From NCBI GenBank assembly GCA_045540635.1, contig JAZQHO010000237.1, forward strand, positions 1 to 18,271: a stretch of DNA of 18,271 nt, read 5' to 3'. Both the position numbers and the translations under genes were made by a program. The notes under the pieces were generated by a model. It worked only from the letters and a program-made list of their open reading frames with translations, was not told where the DNA came from and did not search any database. The stretch is from Limiplasma sp045540635. GTDB lineage: Bacteria; Bacillota; Clostridia; Christensenellales; Aristaeellaceae. Shown piece after piece: positions 1 through 6,552 of the stretch (position 1 is its first letter; each line of letters begins with the position of its first letter).

Positions 1-698
1 AGGATGTTCTCACCGTTCCCGTGTATGCCACCAACTGCCTCATCGGTATGGCGGCTCTGCCGATCACCGTTGCCATGATTATTGCAATGATGGCTAAGGA
101 AGGCGATCTGGGCGAGCTGACGGCTTTTGTGGATATGATCCCCAAGGATATCTTCATCGTCTGCGCCACCGGTGTGATGGGTCTGGTAGGTGCCATGTGT
201 GAGGCTGCCAGCACCGCTGTTTCCCGTGAGGGTACGAGGCACGAAATGCGTAAGACCTACCCCATCAGCGGTGGGCAGCACCTGAGAGCCAAGGTATATA
301 TGGGTCTTTTCTTCCATATGATCGGTGTGGCGGTGATCTGCATCATGCTGATGATTGTTCTGCCCGCCTTCTGGATGCAGACTCTTCTGGCAGGCGTGTG
401 TGCGGTGGCTCCCGCACTGCTCCTGAGCCTGTTCAGTGTCATTATGGATGCATACCGTCCCCGCCTGAACTGGAAGACCGAGACCGAGGCAGTTAAGCAG
501 AACACCAATGCCCTCATCTGCATGCTGCTCTCCCTTGTGGCAGTGGCTCTGCTGGTTGGCGCCTTTGTTCTGTGCCTGCAGATCGGGCTTGGCTGGATCC
601 TCTCCTTCGTGGTCGTTATGACGCTTTGCATCGGTATGGATGCTCTGCTGTTCCTGTGGCTGAATCGTGGTGCTGCCAAGGCCTATTTTGCACATTAA
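1..698 (+). CDS. ABC-2-type permease, C-terminal part (partial)
   Basis: The reading frame is open from the left edge of the window (first full codon at base 3), so the N-terminus is missing. About 230 residues are visible with roughly six hydrophobic segments, so this is an integral membrane protein. Between the second and third segments lies a cytoplasmic stretch with S-REG followed by a TYPIS-like motif and a nearby AK (about bases 220-295). This arrangement is common in permeases of the ABC-2/ABC-exporter type (inference from family pattern). The ATPase partner would be expected upstream, outside the window. No convincing terminator follows: only a weak AT-rich hairpin overlaps the stop codon, and the next gene has its own promoter. 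Substrate unknown. The family call is moderate because no catalytic motif exists to confirm it. Confidence 0.6.
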   Translation, partial: DVLTVPVYATNCLIGMAALPITVAMIIAMMAKEGDLGELTAFVDMIPKDIFIVCATGVMGLVGAMCEAASTAVSREGTRHEMRKTYPISGGQHLRAKVYMGLFFHMIGVAVICIMLMIVLPAFWMQTLLAGVCAVAPALLLSLFSVIMDAYRPRLNWKTETEAVKQNTNALICMLLSLVAVALLVGAFVLCLQIGLGWILSFVVVMTLCIGMDALLFLWLNRGAAKAYFAH

Positions 699-750
699 GA
701 ATTAAATGTGAATAATTGTTACAAAAATGCGTGCATTTATTTCGAAAATG

Positions 751-759
751 TGATATAAT
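751..759 (+). promoter_or_regulatory. Extended -10 promoter of the methyltransferase gene
   Basis: TGA followed by a consensus TATAAT (754-759) forms an extended -10 element. Upstream sequence is AT-rich and the -35 is poor (GTGCAT at 731-736, spacer 17). Transcription would start near base 766, inside the left arm of the palindrome at 761-791. Confidence 0.65.
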
Positions 760-760
760 T

Positions 761-791
761 CCTCTGCATGGAGATGTTCTTCATGCAGAGG
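761..791. repeat. Perfect 10-bp inverted repeat over the start site and RBS
   Basis: CCTCTGCATG (761-770) is repeated in perfect inversion as CATGCAGAGG (782-791), with an 11-base gap. Arm centres are 21 bp apart, about two helical turns. The left arm covers the predicted transcription start and the right arm covers half of the Shine-Dalgarno sequence (AGAGGAGG, 787-794). The geometry suits a dimeric repressor operator. An RNA hairpin hiding the RBS is possible only if transcription starts at or before 761. Confidence 0.6.
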
Positions 792-800
792 AGGTTTGGA

Positions 801-1391
801 ATGACCACCAGAGTTCACGATAAGGGCTGTCTGCACGAAAGATGGGCATCCGCAGAGCCGCATATGAGGCTGCTGGAAAAAAGCATGCTGCGCAGTGCGG
901 TTTTTGATCCTGATGATAAAGTGCTGGATGCCAATGTTTGCAGCGGGCAGGTCGCAGAATATCTTTTGCAGAACATGGAATGCCAGGTCTGCGGTGTATC
1001 CGACCGGATGGAGGAGGTACGCAGGACCCGTGCCCGTATGTACAGCGGCGATTTTGTCTATGCTCCCATTGGTGATATTCCATGGCAAAATGAAACGTTT
1101 GATACAGTGCTGCTGCATCCGGCTGAATGCAGTGCCGAGGCACTCGGGGAGCAGCTCCGGGAATGCAAACGTGTACTGAAGCCCGGCGGCCAGTTGGTGC
1201 TGGGGCTTCGTGGAATGTCTGTGCTCCTGCGCAAGCTTTCCTCCCTGCTGTGGGAGACATTGCCCGAAGAGGAAGCACTCACTCTGCGGGCTGCCAAAGA
1301 CCTGCTGCAAAGCTGTGGCTTCGGCCACCTGTCTGTTGTGCGGGTCGGTATGGGCTCTGCAGTACTTGTCGGCTGGAAGGAAAATCAATAA
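801..1391 (+). CDS. Class I SAM-dependent methyltransferase-like protein, degenerate motif I
   Basis: A 196-residue soluble protein with the class I (Rossmann) methyltransferase order. Motif I is at residues 41-50 (VLDANVCSGQ), a conserved acidic residue follows strand 2 (D68 in GVSDRM), and a motif-V-like RVLKPGGQLVLG lies in the second half. Motif I is degenerate: two glycines of the usual D-x-G-x-G-x-G are replaced by Asn and Cys, so SAM binding may be weak or altered. An upstream in-frame ATG at 768 exists. I choose 801 because AGAGGAGG (787-794) sits six bases before it and because 768 would lie almost at the transcription start. It is a single-gene unit with its own promoter, and a strong hairpin follows. 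No substrate can be inferred. Confidence 0.75.
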   Translation: MTTRVHDKGCLHERWASAEPHMRLLEKSMLRSAVFDPDDKVLDANVCSGQVAEYLLQNMECQVCGVSDRMEEVRRTRARMYSGDFVYAPIGDIPWQNETFDTVLLHPAECSAEALGEQLRECKRVLKPGGQLVLGLRGMSVLLRKLSSLLWETLPEEEALTLRAAKDLLQSCGFGHLSVVRVGMGSAVLVGWKENQ

Positions 1392-1395
1392 ATGC

Positions 1396-1430
1396 AAAGA
1401 GCTGTTGCCTTCGATGGGCAACAGCTCTTT
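1396..1430. terminator. Bidirectional terminator, methyltransferase / DUF5131 junction
   Basis: A perfect 14-bp stem (AAAGAGCTGTTGCC at 1396-1409 with its complement at 1417-1430) and a 7-base loop. A-run and T-run at the two ends of the stem let it serve both convergent genes. Confidence 0.85.
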
Positions 1431-1431
1431 C

Positions 1432-2148
1432 TCAATATGCCACCGTTGAGAGGCGGGATTTTTTCGCCTGTGCGCCCTGCTGCCGCCGTGGGATGCGGTA
1501 CAGCCTGCCGTCTTTTTCAAAGCACCCGCCAGTTTGGTGAAAATAAAAGCCCACACCGTGCCGGTCGCATTGCTGCCGCACATCCTGCGCCCAGCTGTAG
1601 CGCATCAGACGTGCGCCATAGCCGCTTTCACCTCCCACACAGACCTGTTCTACGCCGTGGAGATACCTCTCCACGTTGACAGCCTCCAGCATCGGTTCCA
1701 GAATAATGTGTCTGTGCTTTACGGGCAGCGCAAGGAATGCAGGCAGACGTTCATCTGCGATGGCCTGCGTTTCACAGGTAACACCGATGCATACGTTCTC
1801 ATACCCGTCGCCCCAGTCCGGCGGCAGACAGTCGGCAGCACGGAGGATGCGCTTGGTAATAAAGAAGAAGCGGAGATCCTGCCGCTTGCGCATCATAGCC
1901 CACGCTTCTGCACGCCAAGGGTCTGCGGCATCCAGAAAAAAATCGGATGTAAAGCAGGTATTCAGTGTCTCTCCTGCGGGGATCACATAGCTGCCGTCTC
2001 TTCGGGTACGCACGGGCAGATCGAAGTCTGCATTTTTGTGTACATCCTCCGGGTCTCTGCCTACGCTTCGATCCCGGTTGTACATATAGCAGCGTTGGCA
2101 ACCGATGCTGTATCGCCTGCAGCCGTGCCATGGATTCCATCCAGCCAT
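1432..2148 (-). CDS. DUF5131 / phage Gp37-Gp68 family three-cysteine protein
   Basis: A 238-residue protein that opens with the family signature WNPWHGC and then S-x-GC-x-x-CY: cysteines 10, 17 and 20 (C-x6-C-x2-C). This is the three-Cys motif of DUF5131/Gp37-Gp68 proteins, which are related to radical SAM enzymes. A [4Fe-4S] cluster bound here is a reasonable inference, but the reaction is not known to me. Later blocks such as FFITKR and CVGGESG also fit the family. The start is supported by GGGAGGT just upstream. The gene stands alone, faces the methyltransferase across a shared terminator, and diverges from the thioredoxin-reductase-like gene. Its promoter contains a LexA-type SOS box (see 2196-2209), which suggests DNA-damage control. 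Despite the phage-derived family name, no other phage genes are nearby. Confidence 0.85.
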   Translation of the reverse strand: MAGWNPWHGCRRYSIGCQRCYMYNRDRSVGRDPEDVHKNADFDLPVRTRRDGSYVIPAGETLNTCFTSDFFLDAADPWRAEAWAMMRKRQDLRFFFITKRILRAADCLPPDWGDGYENVCIGVTCETQAIADERLPAFLALPVKHRHIILEPMLEAVNVERYLHGVEQVCVGGESGYGARLMRYSWAQDVRQQCDRHGVGFYFHQTGGCFEKDGRLYRIPRRQQGAQAKKSRLSTVAY

Positions 2149-2172
2149 ACCGTACCTCCCTGCGTTTTTTGT

Positions 2173-2202
2173 ATTGTATCATAAAAACATGAATACGAAC
2201 AA
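2173..2202 (-). promoter_or_regulatory. Promoter of the DUF5131 gene
   Basis: On the minus strand, TTGTTC (2202-2197) and TACAAT (2178-2173) are separated by 18 bases, with TGA directly before the -10 (extended type). The -35 lies inside the LexA-like box. Confidence 0.65.
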
Positions 2203-2209
2203 GTGTTCT
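2196..2209. promoter_or_regulatory. LexA (SOS) box overlapping the DUF5131 -35
   Basis: CGAACAAGTGTTCT contains GAAC-N4-GTTC and matches the Gram-positive LexA/DinR consensus CGAACRNRYGTTYC at all positions but the last. It overlaps the -35 hexamer of the DUF5131 promoter, a position from which LexA would block RNA polymerase. It is about 58 bases upstream of the divergent promoter's -35, so control of that gene is less likely. Confidence 0.65.
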
Positions 2210-2266
2210 TGAAAGAATGAACAGTAAATAAACTTTGTCAAAAGTGTTTAGAATGTATCGTAAACC

Positions 2267-2295
2267 TTGCAAACATGAAACAATTTTGATACACT
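2267..2295 (+). promoter_or_regulatory. Promoter of the thioredoxin-reductase-like gene
   Basis: TTGCAA (2267-2272), 17-base spacer, TACACT (2290-2295) preceded by TGA (extended -10). An AAAGGAGGTG ribosome binding site follows at 2318-2327, seven bases before the ATG. Confidence 0.65.
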
Positions 2296-2334
2296 ATACC
2301 CAGCATTGAAACGGAAAAAAGGAGGTGTTCCGGT

Positions 2335-3189
2335 ATGACGGATATTGCGATCATCGGTAAAGGGCCGGCAGGCTGGTCCTGTGCCATGACGGCGCGCATG
2401 CGTGGTCTTACTGCCACTGTGATCGCTCCGGAAAAGGACACCGGCTGGCTCCGTACAGCGGAGCGAATCGATAACTACCCGGGTCTGCCGCAGATCAGCG
2501 GCAGGGATATGCTGAAATGCTTCCGGGATCAGGCACTGGCGATGGGGGCAGAGGAGAAGAACGGGCTGGTCAGGCAGATCATGCCGCTGAAGGACCGTTT
2601 TATGCTGCTGGTGGAAAACGATATTCTGGAGGCCGGAGCCATTGTGCTTGCCATGGGGGCCGCCCGACCGACGCTGCTGCCGGGTGAGGAAGAACTCTTG
2701 GGGCAGGGCGTAAGCTATTGCGCCACATGCGATGGCATGTTCTACCGGGGCAAGAGCATCGCAGTGCTTTCCGCAACGCCGCAGGGAGCGGAGGAGAGCC
2801 GCTTTCTTGCCGGGCTTGCAGGCAGTATGGATTATTATTGCCTGAAGCCCCACCAAACAGACGAGCTGCCGCAGCTGGCCGTTCTTCGGCACGAAAAGCC
2901 ACTGTCCCTGAGCCGCGGCGAGAGCGGTCTGCTGCTTACCACCGATCAGGGCGGGCATGTATACGATGGCATCTTCATCTTCCGTGCAGCCATGCCCCTT
3001 GGTATGCTGCTGGCAGATCTGAAAACCGAGGGAAGCTTCATTCCCGTTGATCGGGAGATGAAGACCAATGTTCCCGGCGTGTTTGCAGCCGGAGACTGTA
3101 CGGGACAGCCGCTGCAGATCGCTAAAGCAGTGGGGGAAGGGAACATCGCTGCCATCTCTGCTGCGGCATTTCTTGCACACCGCGGATGA
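2335..3189 (+). CDS. Thioredoxin-reductase-like flavoprotein lacking NADPH motifs
   Basis: A 284-residue FAD-dependent disulfide reductase of the TrxB type. The FAD-binding GKGPAG lies at residues 8-13, NYPG at 47-50, the redox CATC disulfide at 129-132 followed by DG, and the C-terminal FAD motif AAGDC at 251-255. It is shorter than typical bacterial TrxB (about 310). In the central domain the usual NADPH loop (GGGxxA) is replaced by VLSATPQGAEE (144-154), and the HRR phosphate-binding motif is absent (the equivalent region reads YYCLKPHQ). Together these point to a pyridine-nucleotide-independent reductase such as the ferredoxin-linked (FFTR) or flavin-linked clostridial enzymes. That assignment is inference; the TrxB-fold call is firm. 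It has its own promoter and may be co-transcribed with the secreted protein 68 bases downstream. No thioredoxin gene is adjacent. Confidence 0.88.
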   Translation: MTDIAIIGKGPAGWSCAMTARMRGLTATVIAPEKDTGWLRTAERIDNYPGLPQISGRDMLKCFRDQALAMGAEEKNGLVRQIMPLKDRFMLLVENDILEAGAIVLAMGAARPTLLPGEEELLGQGVSYCATCDGMFYRGKSIAVLSATPQGAEESRFLAGLAGSMDYYCLKPHQTDELPQLAVLRHEKPLSLSRGESGLLLTTDQGGHVYDGIFIFRAAMPLGMLLADLKTEGSFIPVDREMKTNVPGVFAAGDCTGQPLQIAKAVGEGNIAAISAAAFLAHRG

Positions 3190-3257
3190 ATTGCCCCGAC
3201 TGTTTCGTTTTTTTGGTATCCACCCGGAGCCATACATAAGCTTAGGAGGAATCATAT

Positions 3258-4295
3258 ATGAAGAAGAACCTGTTCTGCCGGCTGGCAGCCCTTGTGCTTG
3301 CTCTGTGCCTTACCACCTGCGGTGCCTTCGCCGCCCAAACGGAACCCGCCGCTGATGTGGATGCGCTGTTCCCCCTGATGGATCTGGTCTGCGCAGCGGG
3401 TCTTAATCCTGCTACGGGTATGGCCTTCATTGTGCCGGATTCTGAAGGGATGCTGGAGATCACCTTTGTGGATTCCTTCATCCGTCTGGCGCAGGAGCGT
3501 GGCGTGCTCAATGTGACCGAAGCCACCATGACCGATCCCGCCGCTCAGACCGCGCTGCTCGCCACCATCTTCGCAGCGCAGCTGCCCAAGACCGAGACCG
3601 TGGTCGCAGCCCAGCCCAGCACGCAGTATGTTGGGTTTAAGCCCGTAAACGTCAATACCACCGGCGAGGAGGGCATTCTTCAGATCGTTGGCGAGATGTA
3701 TATGGCTCCCAAGGCGCTCTCTCAGCTGGCTGATGAGGAATTTACTCAGGTGGTCTGGCTGGATCGTGCCATTTTTACCTTCCGCAGCGAAGCAGAGGCT
3801 TACGGCGGATTCAGGCTGATGGGTTTCTCCACCGGTCTGGAGCTGAGCGTGGAGGAGGAAATGCAGAACTACTCCGAAAGTATCGTGGTGGAGTATGTAA
3901 ATACCAATTTGGGCTTTATGCTGCTGTATCCCTCCGTATTTACCGATGATCTGCTGGTAGAGGATGCGAACGGCGTGTCTGCTGTCCTTCCCGATGGCAG
4001 CGTATCCTTCTTCGCACGCCGCAGTGAAAACACCGATGGCAGCGATCTGGCCGCTTATGTTGCTGCCGCCACCAAGGATAAGTCCGGCGCAATGGTGGAT
4101 GTGAACGAAGAACTCTTCTATGGTGCGGTTTCCTACATTGCAGACGGTTATGCGGTCTTTGATGTATATGTAGTCACCGATAAGCATGTCTATCAGGCGC
4201 AGCTGAAGTATCTGACCACCCTGATGAGCGAATACAGCATGTACAACACTTATCTGCTCAACAGCTTCGGCGTTGATGAACTGGCTGCCGGCTGA
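3258..4295 (+). CDS. Secreted protein of unknown function
   Basis: A 345-residue protein that I do not recognise. It starts with a clear export signal: KK near the start, a hydrophobic core rich in Leu/Ala at residues 8-21, and AFA-A as a likely signal peptidase I site near residue 26. A Cys at residue 21 follows LTT, a poor lipobox, so lipoprotein processing is less likely. The mature part is acidic and soluble, with no further membrane segment. A stretch around residues 218-226 (LGFMLLYPS) resembles the start of PsbP-like or similar extracellular domains, but only weakly. Start is fixed by AGGAGG at 3244-3249. No convincing promoter is visible in the 68 bases upstream, so it is probably read from the thioredoxin-reductase-like gene. 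A strong terminator follows. Confidence 0.8.
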   Translation: MKKNLFCRLAALVLALCLTTCGAFAAQTEPAADVDALFPLMDLVCAAGLNPATGMAFIVPDSEGMLEITFVDSFIRLAQERGVLNVTEATMTDPAAQTALLATIFAAQLPKTETVVAAQPSTQYVGFKPVNVNTTGEEGILQIVGEMYMAPKALSQLADEEFTQVVWLDRAIFTFRSEAEAYGGFRLMGFSTGLELSVEEEMQNYSESIVVEYVNTNLGFMLLYPSVFTDDLLVEDANGVSAVLPDGSVSFFARRSENTDGSDLAAYVAAATKDKSGAMVDVNEELFYGAVSYIADGYAVFDVYVVTDKHVYQAQLKYLTTLMSEYSMYNTYLLNSFGVDELAAG

Positions 4296-4302
4296 CCGGT
4301 GC

Positions 4303-4343
4303 AAACGATCCCCGCAGAGTACTGAACTCTGCGGGGATCGTTT
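4303..4343. terminator. Bidirectional terminator after the secreted protein gene
   Basis: A perfect 18-bp stem (4303-4320 with 4326-4343) around a 5-base loop ACTGA, ending in TTTT on the plus strand. It separates the secreted-protein gene from the convergent ygiQ-type gene. Confidence 0.9.
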
Positions 4344-4357
4344 TGTGTTGGGAATGC

Positions 4358-6361
4358 TCAGCGTCCGCGGCGGTTTTGCGCCGGCTTTCCCGCCCGGGCA
4401 TTGCTGCGGCTCCGGTCGCTTCTGTTGCCGCTGCGCATATTTCCGGCAACGGTGCCGCTTTTGGTGTTTTGCTGCCTGCTGCCGCTGCGCTGGGCAGCAC
4501 TTGCAGGCTTTCTGCCTGCGCTGCGCTCATTCCGTCCACCCTCCCGGCGGGGGCTACGGCTGCTGCTGGCAGCATCTCTTTCGGGCGGCACCAGTGCATG
4601 GGGGCCGTAGCCGATCAGATCCTCGCGTCCGCACAAGCGCAGGGCTTCTCGCACCAGCTCGTAATTACGGGGAGATCGGAATTGCAGCAGCGCACGCTGC
4701 ATGGCTTTTTCGTGGGCTGTCTTTGGCACATAGACCGGGCTCATATCCCGGGGATCCAGCCCGGTGTAGTACATGCAGGTGCTCATGGTGCCGGGAGTGG
4801 GGTAGAAGTCCTGCACTTGCTCCGGCTGGTGCCCAATGTCCCGCAGATACTCTGCCAGCATCACCGCATCGTGGAGGGTGCTGCCGGGATGGCTGCTCAT
4901 CAGGTAGGGAACAAGGTATTGCTTCAGGCCCAGATTCTTGTTGGTCTGCTCGTACTTTTGTACAAAGCGGTCATATACCTCTTTGCCGGGTTTGCCCATC
5001 TTGGCAAGCACATTGGGGCTCACATGCTCCGGTGCCACCTTCAGCTGCCCGCTCACATGGTGCTTGCACAACTGCCTGAGGAATGTGGGATCCTTGTCGG
5101 CGACCACATAATCGTACCGTATGCCGGAGCGGATGAATACCTTCTTGACCTTGGGCAGGGCACGCATTTTCTCCAAAAGCGCACACAGATCCCGGTGGCT
5201 CACCTTCAGGTTTTTGCAGGGGGAGGGGAACAGACACTGGCGGTTTTTGCAGGCACCGCTCTTCAGCTGTTTATCGCAAGCCGGTGCACGGAAGTTGGCG
5301 GTGGGCCCGCCCACATCGTGTATGTAGCCCTTAAAGTCGGGGAAGGTGGTCAGCAGACGGGCTTCCTTGAGCAGAGAGCTTTCACTGCGGGCTGTTACGA
5401 TCCGCCCCTGATGGAAGGTGAGGGCACAGAAGTTGCAGGCACCGTAGCAGCCACGCACAGCGCTCAGGGAAAAACGTACCTCCTTGAGTGCAGGCACACC
5501 GCCCTGCTTGTCGTACATGGGGTGTGCACAGCGGGTAAAGGGCAGATCGTAGACAGAATCCAACTCACTTGTGGTCAGCGGCATGGCTGGCGGGTTCTGC
5601 ACAAGGTAGCGCTGGCTGTCCTGCATCTGGCACAGCACGCCGCCCCGTACGGGATCCTGCTCGCCGTATTCCATCATAAAGGCTTTTGCATAGGCTTTGG
5701 GGTCGCTTGCTACCTCGTCGTGTGCAGGAATGACCACAGCCCCCTTGGGCGGCTGCTTTGCCATATAGCAGATGCCGCTCAACTGCATCAGCTCATGGGC
5801 AGGCATGCCTCGACGAACCCAGTCGCAGCAGTCTACGATGGTCTTTTCGCCCATGCCGTACATCAGCAGGGTGGCGGCGCTGTCCACCAGCACGCTGCGG
5901 CGCACCTTGTCGTCCCAGTAATCGTAATGGGAAAAACGGCGCAAGGAAGCCTCCACACCGCCGATGAGCACCGGCATGCCCGGATAGGCCTCGTGGATGC
6001 GGTTGCAGTACACGGTAACGGCTCTGTCCGGACGCAGACCGGCTCTGCCGCCGGGGGCGTATACATCTTCGCTGCGACGCTTTTTAGCGGCTGTGTAGTG
6101 GTTTACCATACTGTCGATCACGCCGGAGGAGACCAGAAAACCAAGCTTGGGTCGGCCAAAACGGCGAAAATCGTCGCAATTGTGGTACTCCGGCAGGCAC
6201 AGCATCGCAATGCGGTAGCCCGCATGCTCCAGCACCCGGCTGATGATGGCATGCCCGAAGGAAGGGTGATCCACATAGGCTTCGCCGACAACATAAACAA
6301 AATCGGGCGCATCCCAGCCCCGTGCTTTCATATCTGCCATGGAAACGGGCAAAAAGTTCAT
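4358..6361 (-). CDS. ygiQ: YgiQ family radical SAM protein (UPF0313)
   Basis: A 667-residue protein with the YgiQ layout. The N-terminal domain starts FLPVSMADMKARGWD and contains PGMPVLIGGVEASLRR. The radical SAM motif C-x3-C-x2-C is at C305, C309 and C312 (GCYGACNFC). A second cysteine group at C362, C371, C376 and C382 is also typical of the family. These proteins are SAM radical enzymes of unknown reaction. After about residue 590 comes a tail of some 75 residues made mostly of Arg, Ser, Gly, Asn and Lys. It looks disordered and basic, longer than I would expect for the family. The start has GGGAGG at 6369-6374, seven bases upstream. It diverges from pfkA and has its own consensus promoter. 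Confidence 0.93.
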   Translation of the reverse strand: MNFLPVSMADMKARGWDAPDFVYVVGEAYVDHPSFGHAIISRVLEHAGYRIAMLCLPEYHNCDDFRRFGRPKLGFLVSSGVIDSMVNHYTAAKKRRSEDVYAPGGRAGLRPDRAVTVYCNRIHEAYPGMPVLIGGVEASLRRFSHYDYWDDKVRRSVLVDSAATLLMYGMGEKTIVDCCDWVRRGMPAHELMQLSGICYMAKQPPKGAVVIPAHDEVASDPKAYAKAFMMEYGEQDPVRGGVLCQMQDSQRYLVQNPPAMPLTTSELDSVYDLPFTRCAHPMYDKQGGVPALKEVRFSLSAVRGCYGACNFCALTFHQGRIVTARSESSLLKEARLLTTFPDFKGYIHDVGGPTANFRAPACDKQLKSGACKNRQCLFPSPCKNLKVSHRDLCALLEKMRALPKVKKVFIRSGIRYDYVVADKDPTFLRQLCKHHVSGQLKVAPEHVSPNVLAKMGKPGKEVYDRFVQKYEQTNKNLGLKQYLVPYLMSSHPGSTLHDAVMLAEYLRDIGHQPEQVQDFYPTPGTMSTCMYYTGLDPRDMSPVYVPKTAHEKAMQRALLQFRSPRNYELVREALRLCGREDLIGYGPHALVPPERDAASSSRSPRREGGRNERSAGRKPASAAQRSGSRQQNTKSGTVAGNMRSGNRSDRSRSNARAGKPAQNRRGR

Positions 6362-6414
6362 GGTCTATCCTCCCGCCTGCCGCAAGGATGCCGCAGGGAT
6401 CATTCTACATGGCT

Positions 6415-6443
6415 ATTATCTGCGAATCCGGCTGGGTTGTCAA
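6415..6443 (-). promoter_or_regulatory. Promoter of the ygiQ-type gene
   Basis: On the minus strand, consensus TTGACA (6443-6438) and GATAAT (6420-6415) with a 17-base spacer. The leader to the ATG at 6361 is about 47 bases. Confidence 0.75.
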
Positions 6444-6501
6444 TGGCAACAGCATGCGCGGCGATACGACGGATTCGGCTTTTTTTCAGCAACCGTTGCC
6501 A
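6444..6501. repeat. Inverted 7-bp repeat between divergent promoters
   Basis: TGGCAAC (6444-6450) and GTTGCCA (6495-6501) are inverted copies. One abuts the ygiQ -35 and the other contains the pfkA -35. This could be an operator pair or chance. Confidence 0.3.
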
Positions 6502-6525
6502 AGAGATGCGCCGTGATGGTATAAT
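6496..6525 (+). promoter_or_regulatory. Promoter of pfkA
   Basis: TTGCCA (6496-6501), 18-base spacer and consensus TATAAT (6520-6525) preceded by TGG, an extended -10. AAAGGAGG at 6537-6544 is the ribosome binding site. Confidence 0.8.
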
Positions 6526-6552
6526 GAATGCAACAAAAAGGAGGTCATCCTT

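Noticed and set aside
691..712. Terminator after the permease gene
   Set aside because: CACATT/AATGTG is a short AT-rich stem with a bulge and no clear T-run, too weak to call.
1432..2148. Prophage remnant, because of the Gp37/Gp68 family name
   Set aside because: No phage genes, integrase or attachment repeats nearby, and the gene has its own promoter and shared terminator.
3190..3257. Separate promoter for the secreted protein gene
   Set aside because: TACATA at 3233-3238 has no acceptable -35 at normal spacing; read-through from the upstream gene is simpler.
3300..3325. Lipobox in the secreted protein at 3258
   Set aside because: Cys 21 follows LTT instead of an L-[A/S]-[G/A] pattern, and a better signal peptidase I site (AFA-A) lies a few residues on.
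2248..4304. Long minus-strand frames opposite the thioredoxin-reductase-like and secreted-protein genes
   Set aside because: Both opposing genes have clear motifs or a signal peptide plus strong RBS; the antisense translations look like low-information shadow sequence.
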